Below are positions 21,924-34,099 of a stretch of DNA of 64,000 bases, in pieces. Origin of the DNA: Protoeuglena noctilucae (taxonomy: Eukaryota; Chlorophyta; Pedinophyceae; Marsupiomonadales; Marsupiomonadaceae); NCBI GenBank assembly GCA_958009085.1, contig OY253688.1, positions 654,598 to 718,597 of the forward strand. Direction: 5' to 3'. The translations under genes were made by a program, and so were the position numbers. The stretch's first letter is position 1. The number at the start of each line of letters is the position of its first letter. The notes beneath the pieces were generated by a model. It ran no database searches and was not told the origin of the DNA. It saw only the letters and a program-made list of their open reading frames with translations.

Positions 21924-24900
21924 TCACAGGTCGGCCCCGATCGCCCCCGCGGCCGTCCCCCGGCTGCCCGTCGTCATCCCCGCACTCCCCGCCCCCCTCG
22001 CCATCGCCCCGTAAGTCACGTTATATGTCTTTGTGACCATATCCGCGTCGCTGCGCAGATTGTAGTTGCCGGGGCCGGGCTGGGCGGTGGTGGCGGTGGG
22101 GAAGCGACGGCCGGGACGCCACGCCATGCCCTGCGTGTGGTTGGTAACAGGGGATTTCAAATATTCAAATATCACGGGGAGGTGCACGCATCGTGGTTGG
22201 TGGTGCCACTAATTGGCGTGATGTCGCTGTCACCCTCGCTGCAGCCCTCACCCGCATGTTAAGACCCCAACGACCCTCACCCCCACAATCAACACACCAC
22301 CCACCCACCCCCCTCACCTTCCCCCTTTCCCTCAATCCCGCCTCATACTCCCCCGGGCCCGGGTGCACATCACTCCCCAGCAGCCGCGTCCCATCCAGCC
22401 CCGCATTGGCCGGCAGTCGCTGCGATGACACCAGAAAGCCATCGTCGCTCCTGCCACGCCCCTGCCGCGAGCGAGCGCGTGAGAATGCGTCGGGGGCGTT
22501 GTAGGCGCCGGGACCGGGCACGGGCTTGCGATACTCCACCTCCTCGCCCGTCACGTCGTCGCGGATGTAGACTGGGGGGGTGGATGGGGGGGGGGTGGTG
22601 GTGGATGGGTGTGGGGTGGGGTAAGGGTGGGTAAGGGGTGGTGGGATGAGGGGTGATGAGAGGGCGGGGTGGCAATAACAGCGAGTCCTTGAAACTACCA
22701 TGCACCCCCCACTTCCAGCCATGCATCGTCACCCACACCACCCATGTCACCCAACCACTACCCACCCCACCCACATGCACCCCCCTACCCCCCTCACCCA
22801 TGCACCGTCACTGTCACGTATCCGCACCCACACCACCCCTGTCATGCTAACACTACCCATGCACCCCCACCCATCCCATCCCCCCCTCACCCGTGCCGTC
22901 CCTTGTCCTGAACCTGTCCACTTGCGTGGAGAAGGAGCTGCTCATCTTGCCCCTCTCCTTATGTCTCTTGACGATCTGCGGCACGTCCGCCTGATACACG
23001 GCGGGGCCGGGGGAGGCGGGGGTGGCGGAGACGGGGCGGTCGTGGGAGGTGAAGCGGGGATTGGAAGTGCCGGAGACGCCTGGGGGATTAAGGTTGGAGG
23101 GGTGGGGATGAAGGGGTGGCACGAGTGAGGGTCTGGTGAACTGAGCAGCTGCTGCGTTCATTACTACCCCCACTGCCACCCTCTGTCACCCTCACCACCA
23201 CCCCCACTGCCACCCCCACTGCCACCCCCACTGCCACCCCCACCATCCCACCCCATCACCCCTCACCAGTCTTGGATGCCAGCATTTGCTGCACTGCCCT
23301 CTCCGTCGACGCCACCGCCTCCGCCCTGTAAGCGCCTGGCCCGGGCGACCGGGCCCTTTCCCTTGCAAACCGGGGGGACGTGGATCGAAACCCGGCGGAG
23401 ACCTTTTTCGGGCGCAGGCCGCGGGACTCGTAGGCGCCGGGGCCGGGGTTCTGTTGGGGGGGGTGAAGGGTGGGGGGGGAGATGAGGGTGGTGAGGTGAG
23501 GTGAGGTGAGAGATGAGGGGGTTAGGGGAGAGGAGTGGAGAGGATGTGAACTGAGAGGATGTAAGGTGACAGAAGATGCGATGAGATATGCCTGGCGCTC
23601 GGCACACGCATTGCCCACCGTCCCCACAACCACCATCGATCCCACACATCACCGACCACCGACCCACCCTAACCCAGCCACAACCCCCGCCTCCCCTCAC
23701 CTTAGTATAAGTCGGCGCATTCCGCATCGTATACACATCCTTCTGATACGCCAGTCGGTCCGTGGTGCTAAACGCAGGGCGAGGCGCGCGTGGCTGGGTA
23801 TCGCCCCCACCACTCTCGCTCCCATACTCCCCCGGCCCAGGCCCGTCCCTCGCGTCAGGAAACCTCTGACTGCCGGAGACGAAGTTGCCGGTACCAACTG
23901 CCGTCTCCCTCGGCCCCCGCCACCCCTGCACTCTCGGGACCGTGTCGCGGAGCGGGGCGGCGCGTGGTTTGGTGGCGTCGGAGTGATAGGCGCCGGGTCC
24001 GGGGTTGCTGGACGTCGCGAAGAGCTGACGATCCTTGCGGGAACGCTGCGGGGGGGGGGAAGGGGGGTGGGGTGATGGTGAGGGGTGAAGGGGTGTGAAG
24101 GGGGGAGTGAAGGGGTGTTGGTGAGGGGCAACGGGGTGTTGCAGAGGAGAAGAGGAATAAAAGGGCTCCTTCACTCTCACAATCCCCTCATCCACCACTC
24201 TCCTCACATTCTCACCACCCACCACTCCCATCCACCACTCTCCTCACACCCCCTCACCCCTCCCCCCCCCCCCCCTCCACCACTCTTCTTCAACCCCTCA
24301 CCTTCCCGAACTCCGTCGCCGACTCCCCCCTCCTCATCAGCGCGGGGTTGGGGTCATAATCGGTGGGGCCGGGCCTGTCGATGCCTACCACCGTGCGAAT
24401 ATTCGAGGGACGCTGCGGGACTAATTTGCCGTCGGGGCCCTCGTCGTAGCCGTACGAACGGAAACGGTCGGGGACTGCGAGGTGAGTATCGGGGGGGGTG
24501 AAGAGGTGAGAAAGGGTGGTGAAGGAGGGTGGATGAGGGGGTGGGGGTGTGCGGGGTGCGGGAGATGGTATGCACACCCACACCCACCTAACCACACCCA
24601 CATAACACACACATTTACGCACTCTCACACCCCCACACCCACCCACCCCTGCCTACCCACACCCCCCCATCCACACTCACCCGAGGGGCAGTTGGGCTGT
24701 CTCTCAAACCTCAGCGGCGACCCCCCCGACGCCGCCGGCGCCGTGCCGGGCGCATGGCCCCTGCTAGACGCGCTCGTGAGCCTGGATGCGCCCTGCTTGC
24801 CCCACTTGGGCTGAACCTCGTAAGCGCCGGGACCCGGGTCAGCCACGTAAGAGGACCAGTCTTCGTAGAGGCGGTCGGTGTGGGAGCGGAAGGCGGAGCG

Positions 24901-25536
24901 GGCCAGGCCCACCACGTCTGGGGGTGGGGGAATGGGGTGGGTTGGGGTGGTGGGGGTGGTGGGTGGTGAGTGCGGCAGTGACAGGTGGGTGCGTGATGAG
25001 GGTGACTGACAGGTGGGGTAGGGTAGGCGACAGGTGGGTGGGTGCGGGGGTGACTGACAGGTGGGGTGCGGGGGATGACGAGCAGAACGCGGCAGGTGCT
25101 GGCGTGGGTGGTGCGGCGATGCCCACGTGTTGGACAGCCCTAGCAAGCGCACACGAGCAGGCGTGACATCACCCACATCTGCCCCGCCCGCCCCACACCG
25201 TCTCTGGCCCAGTTGATGCGATGCACGGCGTCGTTCGTTCCGTAGTTGCCCGGCCCGGGTCGCGACGATTTCATGACGGGCTGGGAAGCATCGCGGATCT
25301 TCGTTGACCCGAACGGCGCGAGGTGCAGCGAAAAATCCAGACGTTGCGGATCCGCATCGCGGAGGTTATACGCTCCCGGACCGCACTGCGGACGGCGACG
25401 GGCGATCGGGCGTGGCGCGCGGCGGGGCGGGGCGGAAAGCCTCGCATGCAGCTGATTGACGAAGGCTTCTCACTTGTCCGAGGGTCGTCTTGGACTCCCA
25501 CTCGATCCTGCGGTCGCTCCTCACCACGAACGCCAT
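21924..25536 (-). CDS. SHIPPO/PGP-repeat (ODF3/STPG-like) axonemal protein (612 aa)
   Basis: Nine exons: 25474-25536, 25199-25385, 24681-24917, 24302-24474, 23701-24045, 23267-23450, 22891-23079, 22318-22571 and 21924-22130. Their sum is 1839 nt with every phase consistent. Twelve PGP(G)xY-type repeats are visible, for example CGPGAYN, RPGPGNYG, DPGPGAYE, RPGPTDYD, NPGPGAYH, GPGPGEYG, SPGPAVYQ, VPGPGAYN and QPGPGNYN. Such repeats define sperm-tail PG-rich/SHIPPO proteins, which associate with axonemal and ciliary microtubules. The start codon in MAFVVRSDRRIEW is followed closely by the first intron. The gene is divergent from argininosuccinate synthase. Confident on family; exact member unknown. 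Confidence 0.88.
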
Positions 25537-26924
25537 CGCGGGGCGCGCGGCGCGGCCGCCGCGACGCTGCGGGGGCGCGCGGAGGGTGTTCCGTCAGCTG
25601 CACGAGACTCCACGCCGCTCGGGGCGGTCGATGGGATATAACGCGAGCGCAGGAAGCAGTTACAACGACATATGAGTCAGCGGGCGGGACAGGACAGCGC
25701 GGAGCGGCGGCGGCGAGGCGCAGGGCTGGGCATGCCGGTGATGGGGCAAGACTCGCTGCTTTGCGCGAGGCTGAGCCGTTTGACCGGCCCCGCACCTGCC
25801 GCTGAAGAGCGCGGCCCTACTTGCCCTGCCCACGACGCGGCAAGCTGAATGTCTGCGGCACAGGAAAGAGAGGGCGCATGCTCGGCAGTTCTCTCGCTGC
25901 GAGGGAGGGCTCTCTTGGTTCGCAATGTGACGCCTGCGTCAAGGTTCTTATTACCGACAACAATGCGATGACCACACCACCCCTGTGGTCCCCAGGGCGG
26001 ACGGTGCAGGACCCTTGCCGCACATGCCACGTGGGAACCCGCGCCAGGCGGGCGGGTTGGGCCCTGCGGGTCACCTGGCGTGAGTGGTGAGGTTGCAAAG
26101 GACGAAAGTAGGCGCTACCGGCCTAGTCGAAGCCGCGGTGCCTTCAGGACGGGACCGGTTCTCACGATCAAGCCTTCCGTCAGGGCCTGAGCTAGCTCTG
26201 CGGCACGGCCGCAGCATAGAAAGCGCAAGGTTGCCGAGAAAGCTCATTCAATGCGCTCTGCAGACGCGCTGGCGGTAGGGTTTCCGTCCCCAGCGCTGCT
26301 TTTCTCCCAGCTGGCGCCATCCCTCGCCAGCCAGCACATCCCGAGGGCGCAATCGCTTCATCTCGTGTGCGTGTGTGACTCGGCAAGGGACATCTCGGCC
26401 GGGACGAGACATGCAGAGCCTTCAGGCTGCAGGCGAGTCGTGCGCACGCTGCGCGCACAAGACCGCCGATTGGACATCGCGACATTGCGCTTCATGTTTT
26501 ATTTTCCTGCTCTCTGCGGCCGTGGACCCTTTGGAGGCATCCTCGCCCGGCATCGCCCGGGAACTGCGCCACTGCGTCCCGGCGCCCATCCCGGGCCCAT
26601 CGCGGCGCGATGTCCCACCCGTCGATGGATATTTGCGAATCACCTTTCCTGCGAATGCCGCGTGGCCAGCAGACCCGGCGCGCGACGCCCCGGGAGTGCC
26701 GGCGAGGCCCCCCGGTCTGGCCCCCGCGAGTCGCGCCTCTGGCCCGTCCGGGCCCCTCGTCACCACGACCATCGCGACCTCGACCTCCCCACGCGTCGCC
26801 TCGCGGGATTCCGCCCCCGCCCCGCGCCCCGCCTCGTCGCGCGAGCCCCGCGTGTTCTCCCCTCCCGCCCGCAGCCCTCGCGGGCGCGCCCCGTGGGGCC
26901 CCGCTCCGGGCCTCCCCGCGCGCG
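25537..26924. other. 1.4-kb divergent intergenic region
   Basis: It separates the starts of the SHIPPO gene (-) and argininosuccinate synthase (+). No gene is seen. An open frame upstream of 26925 stays in phase with the synthase from 26610; it is Arg/Pro/Ala-rich and could be 5' UTR or a targeting extension. Confidence 0.35.
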
Positions 26925-28923
26925 ATGTCCTCCCGCTCCGTCCGCGCCTGCGCGGCGCCCGGCAAGCGCATCAACAAGGTCGTGCTGGCCTACTCGGGCG
27001 GCCTCGACACGTCGGTCATCCTGAAGTGGCTCCAGGACAAGTACGAGTGCGAGGTCATCACCTTCACGGCCGACCTGGGCCAGGGCGAGGAGCTGGAGCC
27101 GGCTCGCCAGAAGGCCCTGAAGATGGGCGTGCGCCAGGTGTTTATCGAGGACGTGCAGGAGGAGTTCGTGCGTGACTACGTGTTCCCCATGTTCCGCGCC
27201 AACACGCTCTACGAGGGCGTCTACCTCCTCGGCACCTCCATCGCGCGGCCGCTCATCGCCAAGAAGCAAATCGAGATCGCGGAGAAGGTGACATTGGGGG
27301 GGGGGGGGGTGTTATGATGAATGAGAGGGTGTGTCAAGTGGGGCGGTGCGGTGGGGATGGAGTGCGCTAGAATGTCACGGTTCCAAGCTAATATCTCGTG
27401 TGACTGGCTGCTGAGCTGACTGCGTGGCTACGCGGTACACCCAAGCCCTCGCGCCTGCCCATCGACCCTGCACTCCGTCACCTGTCACCCCCCTCACCCC
27501 TCACCTATCACCCCCTCACCACCCCATCACCCCCTCACCACCCCCCGTCACCTTAACACCCCATCACCCCCCTCCCCCCCTCCCCAGCTGGGCGCCGCCG
27601 CCGTCTGCCACGGCGCGACCGGCAAGGGCAACGACCAGGTCCGATTCGAACTGGGATACTACGCCCTGAAGCCCGACATCAAGGTCATTGCCCCCTGGCG
27701 CGAGTGGGACCTCAACTCCCGCACCAAGCTGCTGGCTTACGCCGAGGCGAACGGCATCCCGGTGCCGGCGTCCAAGCGGTCTGAGGCGAGAGTGGGGGTG
27801 GTGGAGTGGTGGAGTTCGGGTTAGTTATTGCGAACATTGGGAGCGGTCACAGAACGATCCGGGTTGGCATCCCTCACTCTAGCACCCATCCCTCCCTCAC
27901 CTGCCCTCTCTCACCTGTCACCCACCCCACCTCAAACGCTCTCACCCACCCACCTCCTCACCCACCCCTCACTCTCACCCACCCCCCCCCCCCCCCCCTC
28001 CCCCAAACTCCCCCCAGCCCCCCTACTCCATGGACGCCAATCTCCTGCACATCAGCTACGAGGGCAATGCCCTCGAGGACCCATGGGTGGAGCCGCCCGA
28101 GGACATGTACCTGCGCACGGTGGCGCCAGAGGTGAGAGACATGGGGGAATGGCTTGTCCAGATATGGTTTTTGCGTATGTATTCTGAATATTTGTATTTT
28201 AGTAATATTTTCTGTGTAAGTTTACACATGCTTCATAAATGGTTTTTTTTTGTTTTTAATCATGTTTTAGTTTGTATCTATACTAAATACTGGTAATTAT
28301 CAAAAGTTATTGTTTCTGTACCCCCGCAGAAGGCCCCCGACCAGCCCACGTATTTGGAGATTGAGTTCGAAAAGGGCGACGCCGTGGCCATCAACGGGGA
28401 GCGCATGTCGCCCGCAACGCTGCTGAGGACGCTGAACGAGGTGAGGGGAGGGGTGGGGTTTGTGTAGAGAGATATATCCCATACCGTCACATGCTCGACA
28501 CTGCTGAAGGGGTGTCGGTTAGCGATGCGGTGCTGCGGTAATACTGTCCATTACCCCATCTCATTCCATTCCACCAACCCATCTGACATCTCATATTATC
28601 ACATTCCCCAATTGTCACAGGTCGCCGGCGCCAACGGCATCGGCCGCCGCGACATTGTGGAGTCGCGCTTTGTGGGGATGAAGTCGCGGGGGGTGTACGA
28701 GACGCCGGGGGGGACGGTGCTGCTCGAGGCACACAGGCGAGTGCGATATTGTGTTATTGATAGTGTTACTGTTACTGTTATGGTTATTATCAGTGATGGC
28801 TGTGGTGTTGTGTGTATGAGACGCCGGGGGGACCGTGCTGCTCGAGGCGCACAGGTGAAGAGGACGTTGTTCTTGTTCACAATATAGTGATAGATGTTTG
28901 ACTGCATGTGCGTCTTCATCCAG
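26925..28923 (+). CDS. ASS1: argininosuccinate synthase, 3' end lost in assembly gap
   Basis: Exons 26925-27287, 27588-27791, 28018-28131, 28330-28440 and 28621-28736, about 302 residues. The next acceptor (cag at 28921-28923) abuts the N gap. The ATP pyrophosphatase P-loop [18 protein letters not shown] is near the N-terminus. [53 protein letters not shown] and YETPGGT all match the eukaryotic family. It ligates citrulline and aspartate using ATP in arginine synthesis or the urea cycle; about 100-130 C-terminal residues are missing. The last visible exon has a GC donor (28737), and its end is echoed at 28812-28854 with a normal GT donor. ATG at 26925 was chosen because family similarity begins soon after it. 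Confidence 0.93.
28812..28854 (+). repeat. intronic echo of argininosuccinate synthase exon 5 end
   Basis: It repeats 28693-28736 with a few mismatches, including gtgta(c/t)gagacgcc and the terminal acag. The true exon is followed by gcgagt, while the echo is followed by gtgaag. Confidence 0.8.
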
Positions 28924-29123
28924 NNNNNNNNNNNNNNNNNNNNNNNNNNNNNNNNNNNNNNNNNNNNNNNNNNNNNNNNNNNNNNNNNNNNNNNNNNNNN
29001 NNNNNNNNNNNNNNNNNNNNNNNNNNNNNNNNNNNNNNNNNNNNNNNNNNNNNNNNNNNNNNNNNNNNNNNNNNNNNNNNNNNNNNNNNNNNNNNNNNNN
29101 NNNNNNNNNNNNNNNNNNNNNNN
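28924..29123. other. assembly gap (200 N)
   Basis: Exactly 200 N. It interrupts the 3' ends of two convergent genes, argininosuccinate synthase (+) and the NRAMP transporter (-). The round length suggests a placeholder rather than a measured distance. Confidence 0.95.
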
Positions 29124-32100
29124 TGGCTGTTGCTGTTGTGGGTTGTTGTTGTTGTTGCTGCTGTCAAAATGGTGTTGGCATTGTTGGTTTGGATTGCGCT
29201 GTTCTTCGAAAGGCGGGACTGCGGGGGGGATTGAGAGGGGGTGGTAGAGGGGGTAGTGATGTGTGGAAGTGGCAATGAGTGTTTCCAATCCCACATATTC
29301 CAATTTAACAATCACCATGACTCACCAGCAGCTCCCCCAGCGAGCACCCCTCCTGGAACAGGTGTAACGTCGAAGGCGCATTGGCCCCCACACCCACACC
29401 CACACCCACACCCGCACCCATAACACCCGCGCTTGCCCCCATACCACCCACATTGGCACCCATACCACCCGCACCCGCCCTCATCCCACCCCCCGCATTC
29501 CCAGCCCCCACCCCGCCCCCCTCCCTCCCCCTTCCGCTCCCCCCCTCTCTGCCGATACTGAGCTTGCCGATGGCGAGGGCGGCGTGGGTATCGCTGGGGC
29601 TGCGCCTTAAACTGCGATTGGATCGGTCCTCGTGGTCGTCCATCATTGCAGACGCCAGAATGGATAAGTCACTGGGTGGGGTAAAAGGGGAAGGTGGGGT
29701 AAGGATAAAGGATGCAGATGGGCTGAAGATGGGGTGAGAATGAGGGCGATGGGAGAGGGGGAGCTGATGTGTCGCCATACACGCACCCCGCAGCATTGCT
29801 GAGTCGATGCATTAAAGAAACCGAGCCTAACATTATCAATGATGATAACCATAATAACAATAATAGCATTATAACAATATATCGACAATAATAATAACGA
29901 TAAGTAAGAAAACAACAATCACAATAGTAACCCCACGCCCCTCCCTCACCGCACGCTCCTCCCCGACCGCACCCGCCCCTCCCCCCTCGTCGCCCCCACC
30001 GACGCCGCCACCTGCCTCACCCCACCCCCACCCGCATTTGCAACACCCGCGTTTGCGGCGATTGCGCGCGCGTTCATTGCGATAGGGATGCCGCCCGCCA
30101 CGTGACTGCCGAACGCGGGCTTGGGATGCGGGTGCATGTGTGATGGCATGTGCGGGTGGTGGGGTGCGAGGGGTGGGGCGGGGGTGGGGTCGAAAGCGGT
30201 GAGGTCTGGGGCACTGCGGGGGGGGAGAGTGTGTGAGAGAGATGATTAGGTGGGATGGGGAAGGAAGGGGACGTTGGTGACACGTGAAAGTAACAATTAC
30301 GGTAACAACCGTAGGGCTGCAGGTGTGTCAGACCCACATACGCTGCCCACCCATGAACGGCATGCCGTTCATTCATTGTGTACAATATACACACCCCATC
30401 TCTTATCCCCTCTCACCTCATCTTCCAGTGCCCCTCCCAGCCCCCGCTGCTGCAGCTGTGCCGCGCCGCCGCCGCCCCCGCCCCCACCGCCCCCGCCCCC
30501 GCCTCCCGCGCGCGCATCAAAGCGCCGAATGTGATGCCGCCGGGGGGGATGGCGGGGACGGCACTGCTGTGGCTGTGATGGTTGTGGTTATCCAGCAAAG
30601 GGCGAGTGGGGGTGGCCTGCGGGGGTGGGGAGAGAGTGGGGTTAATGAGTTAGGGGTTGCGCATGTGTTTAATGTGTATCATCGCATTCCAATGCATCTC
30701 GCAAACCCCTATCACGCACACCTGCACCCCAGCATGCGCACAACCCATGCCCTCACCCCATCACTCTACCACACCCCCATCCATCACCCCCCCACACAAC
30801 ACTCACCCCCTCCGCCCCCCACCCCATCCCCTCCTCCCTCAATGCCCACGGCAGTGGCGCGTTCGCATCCCCCCCACGCACCGCCCCATCCCCCCCCCTA
30901 CACTCCCCCAGTATTTCATTCAAATCGTCATCGAATGACAGCGCCTTGCTGCCCAGATACCACAGCAGGTAGAGGTATGCGATGGCGCACGTGATGGCGA
31001 GGAGCCAGATGAGGGACGAAGCGAGGGGGCCGCCTGGATGGGAGGGGGAGAGGGGATTAGGGGGGTTAGGGTCTTTATAAAACTGAGGATTGGAAGGGGT
31101 GGGGTGAGGGGTGAGGGGATAAGGGGGTAAGGGGGGTAAGGGGTGATGTGGGTGTGGGAGGGGTCAGGTAATGGGGTGAAGTGATATGCTGGGTTGAGCA
31201 AAGAATGCAATCATGACTGAAGCACTCCCCACCACCCCTCCCTTCCCCCACACCCCCCCGCCACTCACCCCACCCCCACGCCGCCCTCGCCACCTCTCTA
31301 ACTGCAGGTGTCGCCTCGATTACGAAGCACCCCAGGTTGACAGAGACGAATAGCAGAGACGCGATTGCGCAGGTGATGGATAGCCAGAAGCCAGATGACT
31401 GGGGGGAGGAGATGGGGATGGGGGTGGGGTGATGGGGATGGCGGGGGTGGGGTGAGGGGATGGTGGGGTGGTAAGGGAGGGGTGGGGGTGGGGGGGGGTG
31501 GATGCGTGGGGCGACTGTGGCGTGTGAAAAGCAGCTTTGCTCTGCAATCTCCCATAGCAATCCCCACCTCACCACTGCCTGCAATTGTCACACCAACAAA
31601 ACTAACAACCTCGTTACATCTCCCATTCCTCCCCTCACCATCGCCCCGGTAATGGCGGGGTTGGCGCAGGCGGCCAGCAGCGGCACGAGCGCGAATGGCA
31701 GCTGGACGGTCTGCAGCACATTCAGCGACTGGTTGAGCGTGTCCAGTGCGTGGGGTGACGATGCCTGGGAATATGAGAGAGAGGGAGTGAGTGAGTGAGT
31801 GTCGGTGTTTGGATGGTCTGCAGCACATTCCGTGACCCATTCCCACTCTAACAATCTAACATTTCACCCTTTTCACTTCCCACACCCCTCACCATCCCCA
31901 CCACCGCCAGCGCCGGCCCCAGCGCCACCGCCCGCGTCACCGCCACCCGTTGCATGGGCCGCATCCGCACCCCCAGCAGCCCCGTCATCACGTGCTGCCC
32001 CGCCAGCGTGCCAGTCATCGTGCTCGAGTTGCCGCTCGCCAGCAGGCCCAGGCCCCAGATGTACCTGGGAGATGAGGGAGAGAGGCGGTCGTTACATGAA

Positions 32101-34099
32101 GTGTTACTAGTATTACTATACGGTACCATGGCAAGAGAGGGGTGTTTGGAAAATGTGTACAATGTGTGTGTGGATCACCCACCCCCTCTTCCCTCACTTC
32201 ATCGCTAACCCATCCATTACCACCGCATAACCCAACCACCCCCCCTATCCCCTCACCCCATCGCTACCCCACACACCCCCACCCCTGATCCCCCCCTCAC
32301 CTCATCGCCGGCCCATACGCCGCCACCAGCATCGCCCCCGCCGTCGTGAGCCCCGCCTGCCCCGCCCCCGGCTGCCCATAGAACCCTTTCGCAAACACCG
32401 CGACCACCGCCACATTGATCGCCAGCGATAGCAGCAGAGCGATGGCTGAGTCGGTGCCCAGATACCACAGCGCGCGCCGCTTGTGGGGGGTAGTGACGGT
32501 GGCGTCGCGCGTGCGCGTGAGGACGAGCGCGGAGTGCAGGAATACGTTGTGGGGCATCAGCACGGATCCCACCAGCGCGGCGGCGATGGTGGCGGTGCCG
32601 CGGGGGAGGGAGGGGAGGAGGAGGCCCTGCGGGGGGGGGGGAGGGGGAGAGGGGATTTGTTTTAACGGTTTATTTAAAAACTGATTGGGAGGACCAATAC
32701 GCCGTTCACACATGATCGTTACTGCAACAGCATCCATACCCATCCACTTCCCACTCACCTTCGCCACCTCGCTCGCCTCCACCCACCGCAGTCGACACAT
32801 CACATCTCATGATATCAATAAAGCATCGACACCCCTCCCCTTCCCACTCACCTTGGCCACTTCCCCCGCCTCCACCCCCGCCCTGCCTGCCATGACCCAG
32901 AAGGAACCCGCCATGACCGCCACCAGTGCCGCAAACATGCCCTCGACCATGCTGGGGGGGGGAAAGAGAAGTGGGAGGTTGGTTTTAAACACATACATGC
33001 ACTCAAAGATGGTAGTACGATACTAGAAGTGATAGCAATGCTGTGATGCGGGGGGGAGAGTGCAGGGAAGCGACGATCGTAACGTGCTCTCCGCAATGCT
33101 GGGGGAATCCCCATAAACACCCATCATGCACACTCGCCACCCTCATTGGAGGGTTAACCACCCTCACCGGAACCCGAACCCGTCCGCCGCGAGCATGAGG
33201 AAGGAGCCTAAGGCCCCCACCACAACCCCGGCCGGCAGCGGCACGGCTCCTTTTGACAGAAACGTCAGGGCTGCGGCACATCCCAGCACCTCCTGGATGT
33301 CGCTGCCCACCACGGCGAGCTCCATCATCACCCACAGGGCGAGTCTGGGAGAGGGGAGGGGTGGGTGGGGGTGATGGTTGCGTGGGTGAAGTGACGACAT
33401 CGCACGGTGGGGAGATGGGGTGTCCGTGTTACCCCGCACAGTACAGCACGCTTTCCACGTAATGTGCTCTGAGGCAGTCCAAGGACTGTGCCGGGATACA
33501 CACGCACACAGCTACAGCCGACGAACTCCCCCCCGCCTCCACCAGCTAGTCGCTCGCTAGCAACTTGCTCACCTGGGCACGCGTGGGTAGACCCCCCGAC
33601 AGACGGAGGCCAGGTCCCGCCCCGTCGCGACCCCCACCCTCGCTGCCTGCACTTGCAGCAGCAATCCCAGCGCAGTCGCCCACAGCACCACCCACAGCAG
33701 CGCCGTGCCGGAGGACGCGCCCGCCTGCAGGTCGCCCTCCAAGTTTCCGGGATCCAAAAACGCGATCGACATTAGCAGGCCGGGGCCTGAAAGCGAGGGA
33801 GGGCGCGGAAGCGGAGGTTTTCTCATTCGCGCAACCGAGCGCTTCTGGAAAGACGCGTGGGGCGACGCCGGTGGACGCGGCAGGAATCGCGGTTCGATGC
33901 ATTGTGCGTATATGCATTCGCAGACCGCCTCGCCTGTGAATCGCCAGAGCTCGCGCCACGAAAAGGGCGCAATGTCGGCGTCCGGGGAGGGGAGGCCCAG
34001 GAGCAGGCCGTGGCGCCGGTAGGACCCCGATCCGTGCGCGATGGATCCCTCGGGAGGTAACAGACGGAACGGCTCCTCCCCATCCCTGTCCGCTCCATC
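29124..34099 (-). CDS. NRAMP-type divalent metal transporter with long His/Gly-rich tail; 3' end in gap, 5' end uncertain
   Basis: Exons from the 5' side: 33934-34099 (start of this exon uncertain), 33573-33786, 33168-33344, 32852-32951, 32301-32626, 31893-32064, 31639-31764, 31269-31398, 30807-31033, 30417-30616, 29950-30213, 29326-29671, then a last exon entering the gap (29124-29218). TM1 carries [15 protein letters not shown] and TM6 carries [12 protein letters not shown], the two metal-binding signatures of [17 protein letters not shown] and [11 protein letters not shown] also match. It is a proton-coupled Mn/Fe-type transporter. The C-terminal tail is unusual: it contains [24 protein letters not shown] and Gly/Ala/Val repeats. 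Intron 1 has a GC donor (33933). The first Met was not identified; the open frame continues to 34486. Confidence 0.88.
32754..32790 (-). repeat. intronic echo of NRAMP exon 4 end
   Basis: actcaccttcgccacctc at 32757 repeats actcaccttggccacttc at 32847, i.e. the exon end plus its gtgagt donor on the minus strand, about 90 nt further into the intron. Confidence 0.65.

Noticed and set aside
26610-26924. Extended N-terminus of argininosuccinate synthase
   Set aside because: In frame but Arg/Pro-rich with no family similarity; a targeting peptide cannot be excluded but is not supported.
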